The translations under genes and the position numbers were made by a program. Under the pieces are notes generated by a model, which was not told where the DNA came from, ran no database searches, and saw nothing but the letters and a program-made list of their open reading frames with translations. Below, piece by piece: positions 12,201 through 22,067 of a stretch of 64,000 nucleotides of DNA. The stretch comes from Laccaria trichodermophora (Eukaryota; Basidiomycota; Agaricomycetes; Agaricales; Hydnangiaceae): positions 1,116,001-1,180,000 of the forward strand of contig JACTVC010000018.1 in the NCBI GenBank assembly GCA_018417955.1, in the 5' to 3' direction. Within the stretch, counting starts at the first letter, position 1. Every line of letters starts with the position of its first letter.

Positions 12201-13749
12201 CCTATCGGATGATAACGTGAGAGGAAGAAATCCGTAGCCTAATGCTACATGTTTACCCAGTTGAATACACTGCAGATTCTGTTAGAAAACATTCACCAAA
12301 ATGATAGATATAGAAAGATTCACCTCAGTGCTTGGAAGAGATATCCAGGGACAAAATCTAGTGAAGTCAATTGAAAACAAGAATCTAATAAAAGACGACG
12401 CGGTGAAAACATACACCACACCGCGGATGCGACGAAAGAGTAAAGGAAAAACTTCTCGCGGCTCAAGCCACCTCGATCACCCACCCCAGCGTATGTCTGG
12501 GAGTGAAGTGTGTTGAATAACGCGCATGTCACCAAATTCGCTGGCCAAACTTCGCCATTCAAGTTAGGTCAGGGCAAGCAACGGAGAGGGTGGTGGAAAG
12601 TACTCATTGAGGGTGGATCAACCAGGAACCGACGACTGATGCCGCCAACCGAGAATCCGATTAGCTGGGTTGACATCACGACCATCCATTGATCTTGAGT
12701 TGGTTAGGAGTAAGAATAAGAAAATGGAAGACGGAGGATGACTCACATCCGAAATTATATGACTGATGGTAGTAAACGCGTTGAACAGCGACGATGTCGG
12801 TCTGGAGGTCGTTCGTCGCGCTGGCAGTATTAACACGGTGAGTGTACGTACCGCGTAAGCTGTTTAAACTATGCGTTTAACGAACGGGAATTCAGCTGTG
12901 AGAAATATCGACTGCGTACCTGAACCCGACCCAACGCTAGAAGTTCGTAACACTTGAAGTGAGATGGAAAATAAAAGTACAGATAGTGTGGACTAACGTC
13001 GCCATGATGGTAACGAGCACCTTACGCTCAACAATAAGCCCATGGAGAAAGAAATCGCAAGGGAGATTCACGTACATGTTCCTTGATAGAGAAGGGGCCT
13101 GGGTTGAGTTCCAACCCAAAGATCGAGACGTTTGGGACGAATTTCGCCCATGCCCTGCCAATCGGAAAAGCGAGGAGCTGCGCTACAATCTGGGATCCCA
13201 GTGTAGGTTTTTGGACGGCGAATGGAATAGGGAGATGAGGAGCTCACACTGGTAATTTCGACCGAGGGGTAACGGAAATAGAAAAACTGGTTCAGTGCCT
13301 GATTCGCTATGAGTGAGCGCCAGCCAAGTCGCGGAGGGAAGGGTCTGTACGCTGATAAGAATGGCCCATACGATTCCTATCGCCACAGGTCGTCATCATT
13401 GTTTCACGAACGTGAGAGTACTTGAATAACACACCCATGACCCAAGAACGTACGGTTGACACTGGAATGGTCGTATCATCAGTATTCGCCACAGCCGATC
13501 GGACTTCTGGGTAAGGAGAGTCATCTTCAAGCAGACCAAGGATTGCGTTGGTCTTGTCGATGTTAGGGTCGTCGAATACGGGGTCTAGAATGGGTCCATC
13601 AATGTGCACCTTATCTGGAGTGGGATGAACAAGTTCGCCAACATATGAAAGAGGTTCGAAGACGAACCAGAACTTTTCTCTTGATCGTCCTTTTCTCCGC
13701 TCTCAGCTCTCTCAGTCGAGAGTGTCGCAAGGCCCGTCTGCGCCGACAT
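9286..13749 (-). CDS. Small oligopeptide transporter (OPT family), about 25 or more exons
   Basis: A proton-coupled plasma-membrane importer of small peptides or related compounds. The gene starts at ATG 13749 (MSAQTGLATLSTERAESGE). A short intron with a weak GTTCGT donor then leads into HIDGPILDPVFDDPNIDK and EDDSPYPEVRSAVANTDD, the N-terminal signature of fungal OPTs. In order follow ALNQFFYFRYPSVEIT, LNPGPFSIKEH, TDIVAVQRVYYHQ, MIWPANLVTCALFNTLH, GLSREKFFLY, WAQIAYIGSPLATPWWAE, ISSRNSFDNKGLPYNVSR, EQPDIHARLMSKYKQVPEW, GRPIAMMLFKTWGYITMAQ, FICPNTEVFGTASIIWGVIG and the ending FGPSRW with TGA at 9286. Every junction I tested kept the frame, including short exons of about 8-16 nt around 12000-12850. 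The product should be about 780 aa with 12-14 helices. A few junctions (12830-12900, 10100-10600) were not spliced base by base. Confidence 0.88.
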
Positions 13750-15024
13750 CTTGTGAAGTTGGGCGATAGAAAGGTGGGGAATGGCAAAAGCGGACTAAGA
13801 CGTATATAAAGCTTTTCAGCTATCAATCAAACACCCATGTCTATAGCTTCTCCGGGGCCAAGCACATGTACCGGCTCAGCCGAAAGGGGAATGGGGTAGC
13901 TTGTTCAGTTAACATTCGTTGGTGCATGTGCTCCGGAGGTGATAAGCTTACTTTAGAGCTCCATTGCATCAATCTAAAATGAATTCCAAGCAGGAGATTG
14001 ACAAGTATTAGCAGATGATGGATGGAGTTGAAACGCTGGGGTACAAGTCAGCGTACATTTATGGAAGGAGGATATCGGATCCTGTGGGCCAAGCGAATGA
14101 ATATCCGACTTGAAGTTGTGGTACAAAGACAGGCGGGATGGCGACATTTGATTCGGCAGATCCACCCAACGTGAATGGTCACCTGTCACCGGTCAGCCGT
14201 CGTCGTTGCTGAACAAACGGTCTTTGCTAAGGCTTACAACACAGTGGGGGACGATATATATGCGTAACCCTAGATGGACATTGTAAGCTCATCTTGAAAG
14301 TGGCATGAGAACAGAGATTCCGCCACCACTCAAACATGCGCTTTTCAGTAAACAATCCACAGAATTGACAAAAAGAAGAGATTTCGTACAAGAGCGGGGA
14401 AGAAGCCAACATCGATTCACGGCGCGGCGGCGGTGACAGGAACGAAATTATTAGTCACGTGCGATTACTGAAACTGAGACAAGCAAGAAACAAACAACAT
14501 AAACACGTAGCGCGGCAAGCCGCATGGCCCGCTACAGCTACTTTAATGTACTAAGAATTCTTCTGCCCTTATTGACTTTATAATGTTATATCATTTGTTT
14601 TATACTCAGTGTTGGCCAGGTTTTGTTTTATCTTAACTTTCATAGTAATGTTAAATACAATGTACTTACATACATTGAATTACCGTACGCTACAGCTGCT
14701 CGTCGCTCGGCCTTTGGCCAGCTCCTCGCAGCCAGTTGGCATAGAGTGCCAGGAGTATTCGAACAGGCTGCTTTCTTAGCAGCGTCCTCCTGAACCTCAC
14801 GCGCGTAAACATCAATCCCGTTCGCCAATCCGGCAGCAACAGTACCGTTCTTCTCGAAAACACGTTTCGCGCCCTTAGTATAACGGGCTTGTACTTCTTA
14901 TTGCCGTCTACTGAGGTCGAGTTGGCGCTTTTGTTCTGGGATCCGGCAGCGACAGCAGAAGCGGTGGCGTTCTTCCCTTATGCATATGGTGCTTGTGTTT
15001 CTTTTTCTTGCCGTCTGCTGAGGT
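13750..15024. other. Intergenic; diverged repeat of the next gene's 3' end
   Basis: The OPT promoter region and the 3' flank of the small secreted gene. At 14640-14943 the minus strand still reads as coding-like (VAAGLANGIDVYAREV, TPGTLCQLAARSW) but in a shifted frame. About 35 bases at 14907-14943 repeat the sequence around the stop codon of the secreted gene (15014-15053). From 13750 to 14600 I see no gene; 14560-14640 is AT-rich. Confidence 0.45.
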
Positions 15025-15398
15025 TCAGTTGACGCTTTTGTTCAGGTCGATGACGTGGGATGGGGAGTCATCGTTGGCCACGAGAGTGGCGATACTAACA
15101 GAGGAAAAAAACCGTAAATTCCTTTGTATGTCGTGGGTAAGAAAACAAGCACTTACGGAACGGGCGCCGTCACGTCGGCAGCTGTTGGGGTTGTTGAATT
15201 GGCGACGGAAGGTGACTTGTCACTGGGGGTGTCGTACGATCCTGCCTGACACGCCTCAAGGGGAACTGATCAGTGATAATGCAAAATAAGTTCATCAGTA
15301 AGGCACGAAGAAAGACGAGAAAAGAGCATACCGGCGTTAACGGGGTAGGCAGTGGCGGTCATGAGGAAAGCTACGAGGAGTAATGATAGTGGGGCCAT
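15025..15398 (-). CDS. Small secreted protein, 73 aa, possibly a truncated longer gene
   Basis: No family recognised. Exons 15398-15332, 15241-15157 and 15094-15025 join in frame. The N-terminus MAPLSLLLVAFLMTATAYPV is a clear signal peptide, followed by a Ser/Thr/Pro-rich segment with potential N-glycosylation sites, then TLVANDDSPSHVIDLNKSVN and TGA. Past the stop, about 35 nt are repeated with small changes at 14907-14943, where the same position reads TCG instead of TGA and the frame continues with KKYKPVI and KNGTVAAGLANG. The gene may once have been longer and been cut by this stop plus a frameshift, or the downstream copy is a relic of a tandem duplication. No neighbour explains its role. 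Confidence 0.5.
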
Positions 15399-16139
15399 GT
15401 TGTTCTTCTTGAGTTTGATAGAAAGTGAGGAGAGCAAGGGAAGGCGCAGGTAAAATCTAGGTTTAGATGAACAAAAGTGAGGTCGATTCCGAACGTAGAC
15501 GCCAGGTCAAGAAAAGACGGAATGACGCCAGCAACGAGAAGAGAGAGAGACGGGGAGAAGAAAGAGAGGTGAGGGGAAGAATGCGCAGTTCGCGATCCTT
15601 TTATACAAGGGAAACAATGAAAGAAGAAGCGATTGTGGATGAAAGGATGTATTTTGGGCCTTCGCGATAGTTTGTTTGAACTAAAAAAAAGTAAGCCTCA
15701 AATAGATACATGGATTAGTCCAAAGACGCAAATTCTACCAGTTGTGCATCGGGAACTTTCGAACGTGAAATTTTGTCAACAGCTCTCATAGGCTCTCGTG
15801 GTAGCTTGTCTCCCGTGGATCGATGACGTTTGGATGACATTCTAACTTCTCCTGGTAGGCGGCGGTCCGCTATTGCTCCTTGAACACGACCGAGGTGGTG
15901 GTCCTCCATAGATAATCTGGTGAGATGATGTCGAGCCCTCGGAGCTATAATTGCTAGAAGGATCTCTATATGGATCGGCGTAATGTGGCTACGACAATCA
16001 GAGAATGGTGGCAGTGGAATAAAAAGGGAGAAGTGCGCATGTGATCTCCACTCACATGACTGTCCACGTGAGCAAAGTTTTTTTTCGAGGTCGACCCACA
16101 AGACCCACTACTAACGTAGCGAGAAAAGTGCATCTCACC
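15399..16139. other. Intergenic with an unrecognised 128-codon minus-strand frame
   Basis: Upstream region of the small secreted gene. The minus-strand frame 15715-16101 is the longest here and lacks any motif, transmembrane segment or splice extension I trust. Purine-rich runs at 15470-15600 account for several charged spurious frames. Confidence 0.4.
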
Positions 16140-16692
16140 ATGTCCGACAATCTTCATCGTCTGTATATTCACCACAAGTGGAGACCCCTTCCAATATCAA
16201 ACCTCGGGACAGTGAACCCGAAAAGGATAACGAGAAGTCTCTACCGAGCTCCACGCCAAAAAAAGATCGGACCTGGGATAAACCCCGCCCCACACGCCGT
16301 GCGTATCAACATTGTCCGCTCCCTACCACTTCAATCACATATGAACTGGAACCCCAGCCATCCCCGTCAGATTCTTCGAATGGCTCGGCCGCCTCCTCCT
16401 CGCCACCCTCTGCCTCTTATTCTCCTTCCTGTGCCTCTGGTTGGTGTGCATGATGTACAAAGCAAGCGGCGCCATATCCATCTGGACGGCGGAGTACAAA
16501 AGTCCCCCCTTACCTCCTGACGCCCGCCTTTTGGATGTTTTTCTTGCATGGCCTAAACCTATGATAGAATGTGGAGTCAAGTTGTTTCTGGTGGTTGTTT
16601 GGGCACCGATCATTATTGTTTGGGAGCTCGTTATTATGGTGGTGTTTTTCTTTGCGGCCATTGGTGTTTTGTCGGGGATGCCATTATGGTGA
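16140..16692 (+). pseudogene. Two-helix membrane protein, paralogue with a broken first exon
   Basis: A paralogue of the genes at 16796 and 24921. Exon 2 (16358-16692, 335 nt, the same length and phase as exon 2 of its neighbour) encodes FFEWLGRLLLATLCLL, a charged loop with SPPLPPDARLLDVFLAWP, and a second hydrophobic helix ending VFFFAAIGVLSGMPLW. The exon 1 region begins with the conserved ACCATGTCC start at 16140. The frame that splices correctly into exon 2 (GTGCGT donor at 16299, CCCAG acceptor at 16357) is two bases out from that ATG and has no ATG of its own. This points to a frameshift in exon 1, though an unusual extra intron cannot be excluded. An inverted partial copy lies at 21.9-24.05 kb. 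Confidence 0.6.
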
Positions 16693-16795
16693 AGAATGAT
16701 TATGATTAATGAGAGCCCAGTGACATGTTTGTGCATAACGTGACGTCATCGAATGTGAACCGTCGAAAGGAGAAACATCGTTCTTGCATCTTACC

Positions 16796-17392
16796 ATGTC
16801 CAAACTGGCTCTCACACCTCTGCCAACTTCAACACATGAAGTCACCTTGCCCGAATCTCAACTGGATTTTGCACCAGATATCAAAGCTTCTTTGGACGGT
16901 GAACGTGACCAGGGGAACGAAAAGTCTAATGTGAGACTCGACGAGAAACATAGGGAAAAGGCTAGGATTGAGGAACAAAACAACCGCCGGCATGCACGCG
17001 GTACGCATTACACTTTCGAATACTTATGACACGCCCGACATTCGCCATTCTATGTAGTACCCTGGTTCGTAAGCAAATCCCTCGAATGGATTGGCCGCAC
17101 TCTCCTTGCCATCCTCTGCCTCCTCCTCTCTCTCCTCTCTCTCTGGTTCGCCTGTCTACTCATACAAGGCAGCAAAGAAATCTGGCAGGCGGATCTTAAC
17201 AATGGGCCCCCGCTACCTCCTGACGCCTCTGCTTTCGACGTTTTCGTGGAGTGGCCGCTACCTATCTTCGCATGGGCTATAAGGCTGTTTACAGTTGGCT
17301 TGTGCATGCCAATGGTGTTTCTGGTGTGTATTGGGGGTATGTTGGTGTTTTTAACCGGGGCTGTTCTGGTGATGTTGGGAATTGCGCCTTGA
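16796..17392 (+). CDS. Two-helix membrane protein of unknown function, 179 aa, copy A
   Basis: Not a family I can name. Exons 16796-17000 and 17058-17392 (57-nt intron) give 179 aa. Residues 1-68 are hydrophilic: MSKLALTPLPTS, then a charged stretch with ESQLDFAPDIKA and RLDEKHREKARIEEQ that could form a helix or coiled coil. Residues 75-100 are a membrane helix (SLEWIGRTLLAILCLLLSLL). A loop with PPLPPDASAFDVF.EWPLP follows, then a second helix near the C-terminus (VFLVCIGGMLVFLTGAVLVM). The gene is duplicated at 24921-25525 with the same exon lengths to within three bases, and both copies are intact, which argues that the protein is real. It sits upstream of a DUF6533 gene in both copies, on the same strand. 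Confidence 0.75.
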
Positions 17393-18792
17393 GGCGGGTT
17401 GAGGGAGATGAGGGAGGTTATGAGGGATTGATAACGTAACTTGATATTCGACTCTGAATTCGGCAGTAGTTCAATTTTTTTCGACTTGATAACTACAGCG
17501 GTAAGCGAAGGTTTGAAGTGGGGAAATTTTTGACGTCACCTGCCAGTACTGTGCTCAGAATAATACTTGTGATTTCTTTCTTTGTGGTTAGGTCTATCCA
17601 ACGTCCTTGGTGGTTTATTGGCTCCGTCAACACACGCGCCGCAAATCAAGCAATCTGCTTTACGTGCGAAAGCTGGGCTCGACTCCCTGACAAGGCTTGT
17701 GCGTTGTTAAGGTTTTCCTTGAAGTGATGGAGGTATGTATGGTAACATTTCAGACTATACTGCCTGCCAAATGGCTGCTCCTACGTCAGTCAGCGCACTC
17801 GTAGTGCTTGAGAATTTAAAGTTATGAACCTCCGGATTTTTCCTAACTGGCGCACAGTGTACTTATAAATTTTCTTGACGCCTATTCACGCAGCTACATG
17901 ATTTGGTTTGACTGGTCGAAATTTATAAATGTGGTCGAAATTTTGAAGACGGCACGCGGGACGATGTGCATTTACGATGTCCTTGTGCCTATGATATTGA
18001 ACGTCTTTGGTGGTGTATTGGCTTGAGAACTTTCCATGTTCGACAAATGCTCGACGCGCGAAAGCTGGGCTCAATTCCCAAACAAAGATTCATCGTCGAA
18101 AAATGCCCATTTTTCTGGCGGTCGCGGAAAGTGTGATTGTATTTTTTTTTTTTTGAAGGCCATCCGCGCGGCTAGTCACCATAAACCAAACTCGAAGCGC
18201 TCGTTATAGCCGGGAGGCTGAAAAATAGAATAAAAATTGTGGTACATACCAGAGAGCGGTCCAAGTTGTGGGTACAGGCGATATCAATTTGTCGAGAATT
18301 AGTCGTTGATGATGATATCATCATTCAAACGAATCAATGGAGAGTTTAGATCTTACAATTCCCAGGCACGAATGGCGGAATGTGAGCATCCCCGATGAAA
18401 TACATCCATAATTGGGATCAACGTGATCGAGTCGAGTATTTCAATGGTACCATATTTAAATAGGTAGAAAAGGTAGGAATCATTATGTAGTATGGACGCT
18501 GATAATAATATTTCCCTCAAAGCAAGGCTGCGGGTTATTTTAGAAGAGGATGGGGGATAAAGGGGCCACGACGCAGTGCTGTGACGTCGGAAATGGCTGT
18601 GAACCGACCATACGGTGATGATGGGTGCTAGTTGTCACTCGGGGACCCAGTCACTACGATTACGGGACCTTATCGAGTTGGAGGTCATTGACAACCATCT
18701 ACGTCCATGCTACTAGTCATATAAAATACCCCTACCACTTGGCCAATACATCACATCTTGTCCTCCACCTCTCCAGTGAACAGGGCATTATC
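17393..18792 (+). repeat. Conserved block between two-helix and DUF6533 genes, copy A
   Basis: This spacer is duplicated at 25526-27361. The best-conserved part, 17840-18130, matches 25990-26315 with few changes and is open on both strands in the second copy (plus strand SKFINVVEI.KTARGTMCIYDVLVPMILNV; minus strand RRAFVEHG.FSSQYT.KDVQYH). In this copy the plus frame has a stop after GGVLA. Inside the block, 17590-17690 and 17995-18075 are themselves similar (both carry CTTTGGTGGTGTATTGGCT-like and GCGAAAGCTGGGCTC segments), so it contains an older tandem duplication. Whether it encodes anything is unclear. Confidence 0.55.
18720..18727 (+). promoter_or_regulatory. TATA box of DUF6533 copy A
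   Basis: The sequence TATAAAAT lies about 66 bases before the start codon. The surrounding bases (GTCATATAAAATACCCCTACC) are kept in the two other DUF6533 copies at 27280 and 43897, the best sign that this is a core promoter. Confidence 0.6.
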
Positions 18793-20348
18793 ATGGAAGC
18801 GCTCACCCCAGAGCTCAAGCAATGTTTGGACTATGTGAGCGCTACACAACTGGTTACGGTCAGTTGAATTCGATTTTCACTCGTCAATTGAGCTGATGAT
18901 TATTTCTCATTGTTCATAGTGCTCTGAAGGTGGGTTTTGGGTGGGTTCTAAGTCGGCAATCAATCGGACCTACTTAATCCTGGATACCACAGCTGCTGGA
19001 GCAATAATGTTTTTATACGACTACTTCTTGACGCTTGGAATGGAGGTGGATTTGGTGTGGTCGTCGAACTGGAGCCTCATGAATGTTTTGTTTATCGCTC
19101 AGTGATATCTCCCATTTTTGGATGCGGCCGTGTTGTGTTTTCTCCGTATGTGGGGGATTTTGACCTCGCGATAACATTCTTACCTTTGGCCTTTCCAGCA
19201 CAATTTTCGACAACGATAGACCCGTCCCATTGTAGGATAATTGGGATCATTAGGGGCTGTAAGCGCTTTTGTATTTTTGATCTTAAAAAACATACAAGGC
19301 GTTAATGACACATTCTCCTCCAGTGTTGATGGTTACTGGAATTGGTTTGTCAGAATGTCTGTCACGCCATTTACTCCGATTATAGTATGAACTCAGATGA
19401 GTGTACTGTCAGTAATTTTGATGCTGTGCGCGTAGGTGGTTTGGGATCGGAATGGACGCTTAGGAGCGGCGTTATCCATTTTCTTTTGTTCTGCGGCTGC
19501 TGCTAGTTTCGTAGTCATGACTCTTTTCCTACTTGGCCTAGAATGTGAGTTGCTAGCTGATATTTTCGCATTCTCGTCATAAATTAATTTCGGTTTCTTC
19601 AGTCAGCGACAGACCCTATCCCTCTTTCCAAGGGTGTTTTATCACAGGCTCAAATCAGTTGATCTACATAAATTGGGTGATTTTAATGATATACGAAGCG
19701 GGTAAGGGCGAACAAATTTGAAGCAGTCAAATTATGAAATCCACTCTTCCAGTTCTCTTGATGCTGATGCCCATTCGCGGTATTGCTGCTTGTTCGTCCC
19801 CATTTTCCTGCAAAATTTACTTGTAATCTAATCCATGGTTAGATTGATGGGGAGGGCGTAGTGCACTTCATCATGTTGTTTATGGCGAAGGTGAGCTTTA
19901 ACCCATTCCTTTTTGAGTCAAATTTATTCAGACGACTAGGCATTGCATTCTACTTCTGTATCTTCGGTAAAGTGAAAATCAGTGACCTGTTGCAGCCATC
20001 CATAACCCCCTTTTTCCAAAGTCTTATCTACCCTGAACGTAGTTGTTCTTAATACACTTTCCGTTCGTCATCTTGTGAACATCAGGATATAAAAAAGCTT
20101 GATTGACCGTATAGGCGAATTACTTGGATTTTCTATCCTCGTATGTTTCTTCTCTCTTTCTCGTTCGTGTTACAAAAAAATCTCACACCTGTTGAACAAC
20201 CAGTGTAGAGCGATGCCTACATTCAATATTGACGAGTAGGGTGCTCCTTCACATTCGTGTTTGTATTCGGAGAAATGTGGAATTCCCAGCCTGGTCTGGC
20301 GACGTGACAAAAAGCCAAATCCGAATTCGGTTCACGGATGGAGATTGA
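18793..20348 (+). pseudogene. DUF6533 seven-helix protein, copy A, two nonsense codons
   Basis: The gene has the exon pattern of intact copy B (27362-28943): a start exon MEALTPELKQCLDYVSATQL, a 10-nt micro-exon at 18920-18929, then the DUF6533 core MFLYDYFLTLGMEVDLVWSS. Two in-frame stops break it: TGA at 19103-19105, where both other copies have CGA (Arg in QRYLPF), and TAG at 19433-19435, where they have TGG (Trp in LRAWAVW). Downstream exons are otherwise recognisable to the last one, which ends with TGA at 20348. Near the second stop most differences from copy B are C-to-T or G-to-A changes at CpG. Intact members are seven-helix membrane proteins of unknown function restricted to basidiomycetes. 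Confidence 0.85.
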
Positions 20349-20954
20349 GGGAGCGGGATTAGTAGGTAGATGTTGAGCACGTAAGGGGTGACCCACAGTA
20401 AAAACAAGAAGTCTTATGAAGTCGTAATTTCAGACTCATCCATACTCAGCATTGCCAAACCTGGATGATTTTGAAGAATACAAGTGCGTCCAGAGGTCTC
20501 TGGTGCTGTCCAGAGCACGACGATGTTCAATATATCAACTACGTTTGTGACCATGGGAGTGCCGGTTCCAAACTGGAATGTTCAATACACGCTCGAGGAC
20601 CGATCACATACTGGGTGGCTTAACTTCTGGCTACAACTCACGTCAGCCAATATATTTGTGTCGGAGAGAATGAGAAGCCAATCAGTTATTCAAGTCGGCA
20701 GGCATCATAAACAATTTTGGTGCACATTCCAGGATATGATGACTTTGCTTCGTTATTACCAGGTTTCTTCGGTGCAGGTTCAATCTGCCGCTCCTCAGAT
20801 CCAGGGAAAACCGGCTCTGCAAGCCTCCGCGGGAATCAGCTGCAAAAGACAAAAATCGGCAATGATCCACTGCGGGCCGCCAGGTTTCTGCAAATTAACC
20901 TGTCTTCTCGTTCGACCTTCACGACGACATGATTTTGGACTCGGCGCCTCGAAC
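20349..20954. repeat. 3' flank shared by DUF6533 copies A and B
   Basis: Bases about 20470-20680 match 28985-29170 (shared words include GCTGTCCAGAGC, GACCGATCACATACTGGGTG and CTGGCT.CAACTCACGTC), so the duplication runs past the end of the DUF6533 gene. No convincing gene is seen. The plus frame from 20484 is open for 178 codons, but its sense is not conserved in the second copy. Confidence 0.55.
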
Positions 20955-21730
20955 CAAGGGGGTGGCGGAACGTGGATCCTGAACACTGGCTGGGAGGGGG
21001 GGGGTCCTGCCGAAGGCTGAAAAAAAAATAGTGACCTGATCGATTTTTGTCGCAAATTGAGCCTGAGCATCAGCCAATCGTCTGTTCTTCATTCCTGAAT
21101 GTGACTTACCACCTTAGCGCGTCATACCTCGTACTACTCCCGACTCCACCTTCAACGCCCTCGCATACTCCTATACACCATCAACGATGACGCCAGCCAG
21201 GTAATTCCGACGTCTGCAGTTGTGACTCGACGTGTGGATGATCAGGCAGGGAGCGAGGGAACCTTTTTTCTCATTAAGTACTAGCCGCGTCCAGGCCGAA
21301 TTTGAGGCTCCAAACAAGTTTCTTGAGAAAGAAGGAAGCTTGTTCAAGGCCATTTTGAGGCTCTTGATTGTTAAAGCGGCGACAAAACCTCTTTATATGC
21401 AATGAATGAATTTTTCTACGTGACAATTTCGCAAGTAAATACGCTGTTAACAGTCTGCGAAACTCACTGCGTTTGCTCAGGTATGTTCCTCCGTGAAACC
21501 AGAGCATCTTCAATTGTTATTTGAAAGTCACGGCCCGGGTTTGTGAGTTCTCAGTTTAGGTAGGGACGGTGCAGAATTTTTTAAAATGCGGGAAAACAAC
21601 ATTTAATAAAAAACATCGGAACTTGGAAAACATACCTTATATAGTAAGAGGGGAGGGGGGGAGGTCAGCCAAATCCACGAGAAAAAAATAGGGAGTGTTG
21701 GTACATTTTCCACGTTCCGCCACCCCCTTG
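20955..21730. mobile_element. hAT-like non-autonomous element, 776 bp, perfect 8-bp target duplication
   Basis: The terminal inverted repeats begin CAAGGGGGTGGCGGAACGTG and are identical at the two ends for at least 20 bases. The element is bordered on both sides by CCTCGAAC (20947-20954 and 21731-21738), a perfect 8-bp target duplication as made by hAT transposases. No transposase frame is present inside, so it needs an enzyme encoded elsewhere. It sits just past the end of the first duplicated cassette. Confidence 0.88.
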
Positions 21731-21902
21731 CCTCGAACTGCTGGTCAGTGAATTCCGGCACCACCGACCATATCAGATATTTAGCAGATATTTGCCGCCA
21801 GCAGCAGAGTAGACTTACACTGGGAGGCCTCAGATTTCAAATTTCTATGGCGATTGGAAAACGCTTGAGTAGCTTTGAGTACGCTTGAGTTCCCTTATGA
21901 CA

Positions 21903-22060
21903 CGTGCATGACGTCGCTTTCCAAATCCTTCACCATAAGTAATGGCCCGCCTGACAAAGCACCAATGGCCGCAAAGAAAACAACACCATAAAAACGAGCT
22001 CCGAAACAATCACGATCGGTGAACAAACAACCACCAAAACCAACTTGACTCCGCATTGGG
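21903..22060 (-). pseudogene. Inverted fragment of the two-helix gene, 3' part
   Basis: On the minus strand this reads as the end of the broken two-helix gene at 16.56-16.69 kb: a GGAGTCAAGTTG-like start, then FFAAIGALSG.PLLMV against FFAAIGVLSGMPLW. The 5' counterpart (like 16.26-16.30 kb) lies at 24000-24040, also inverted. The 1.93-kb inverted-repeat element lies between the two, and about 265 bases of the gene are missing at the break. Confidence 0.65.
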
Positions 22061-22067
22061 CACAGGA

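Noticed and set aside
16335..16736. 133-codon minus-strand frame over the two-helix gene
   Set aside because: Antisense shadow of the conserved plus-strand exon; not maintained in the paralogues.
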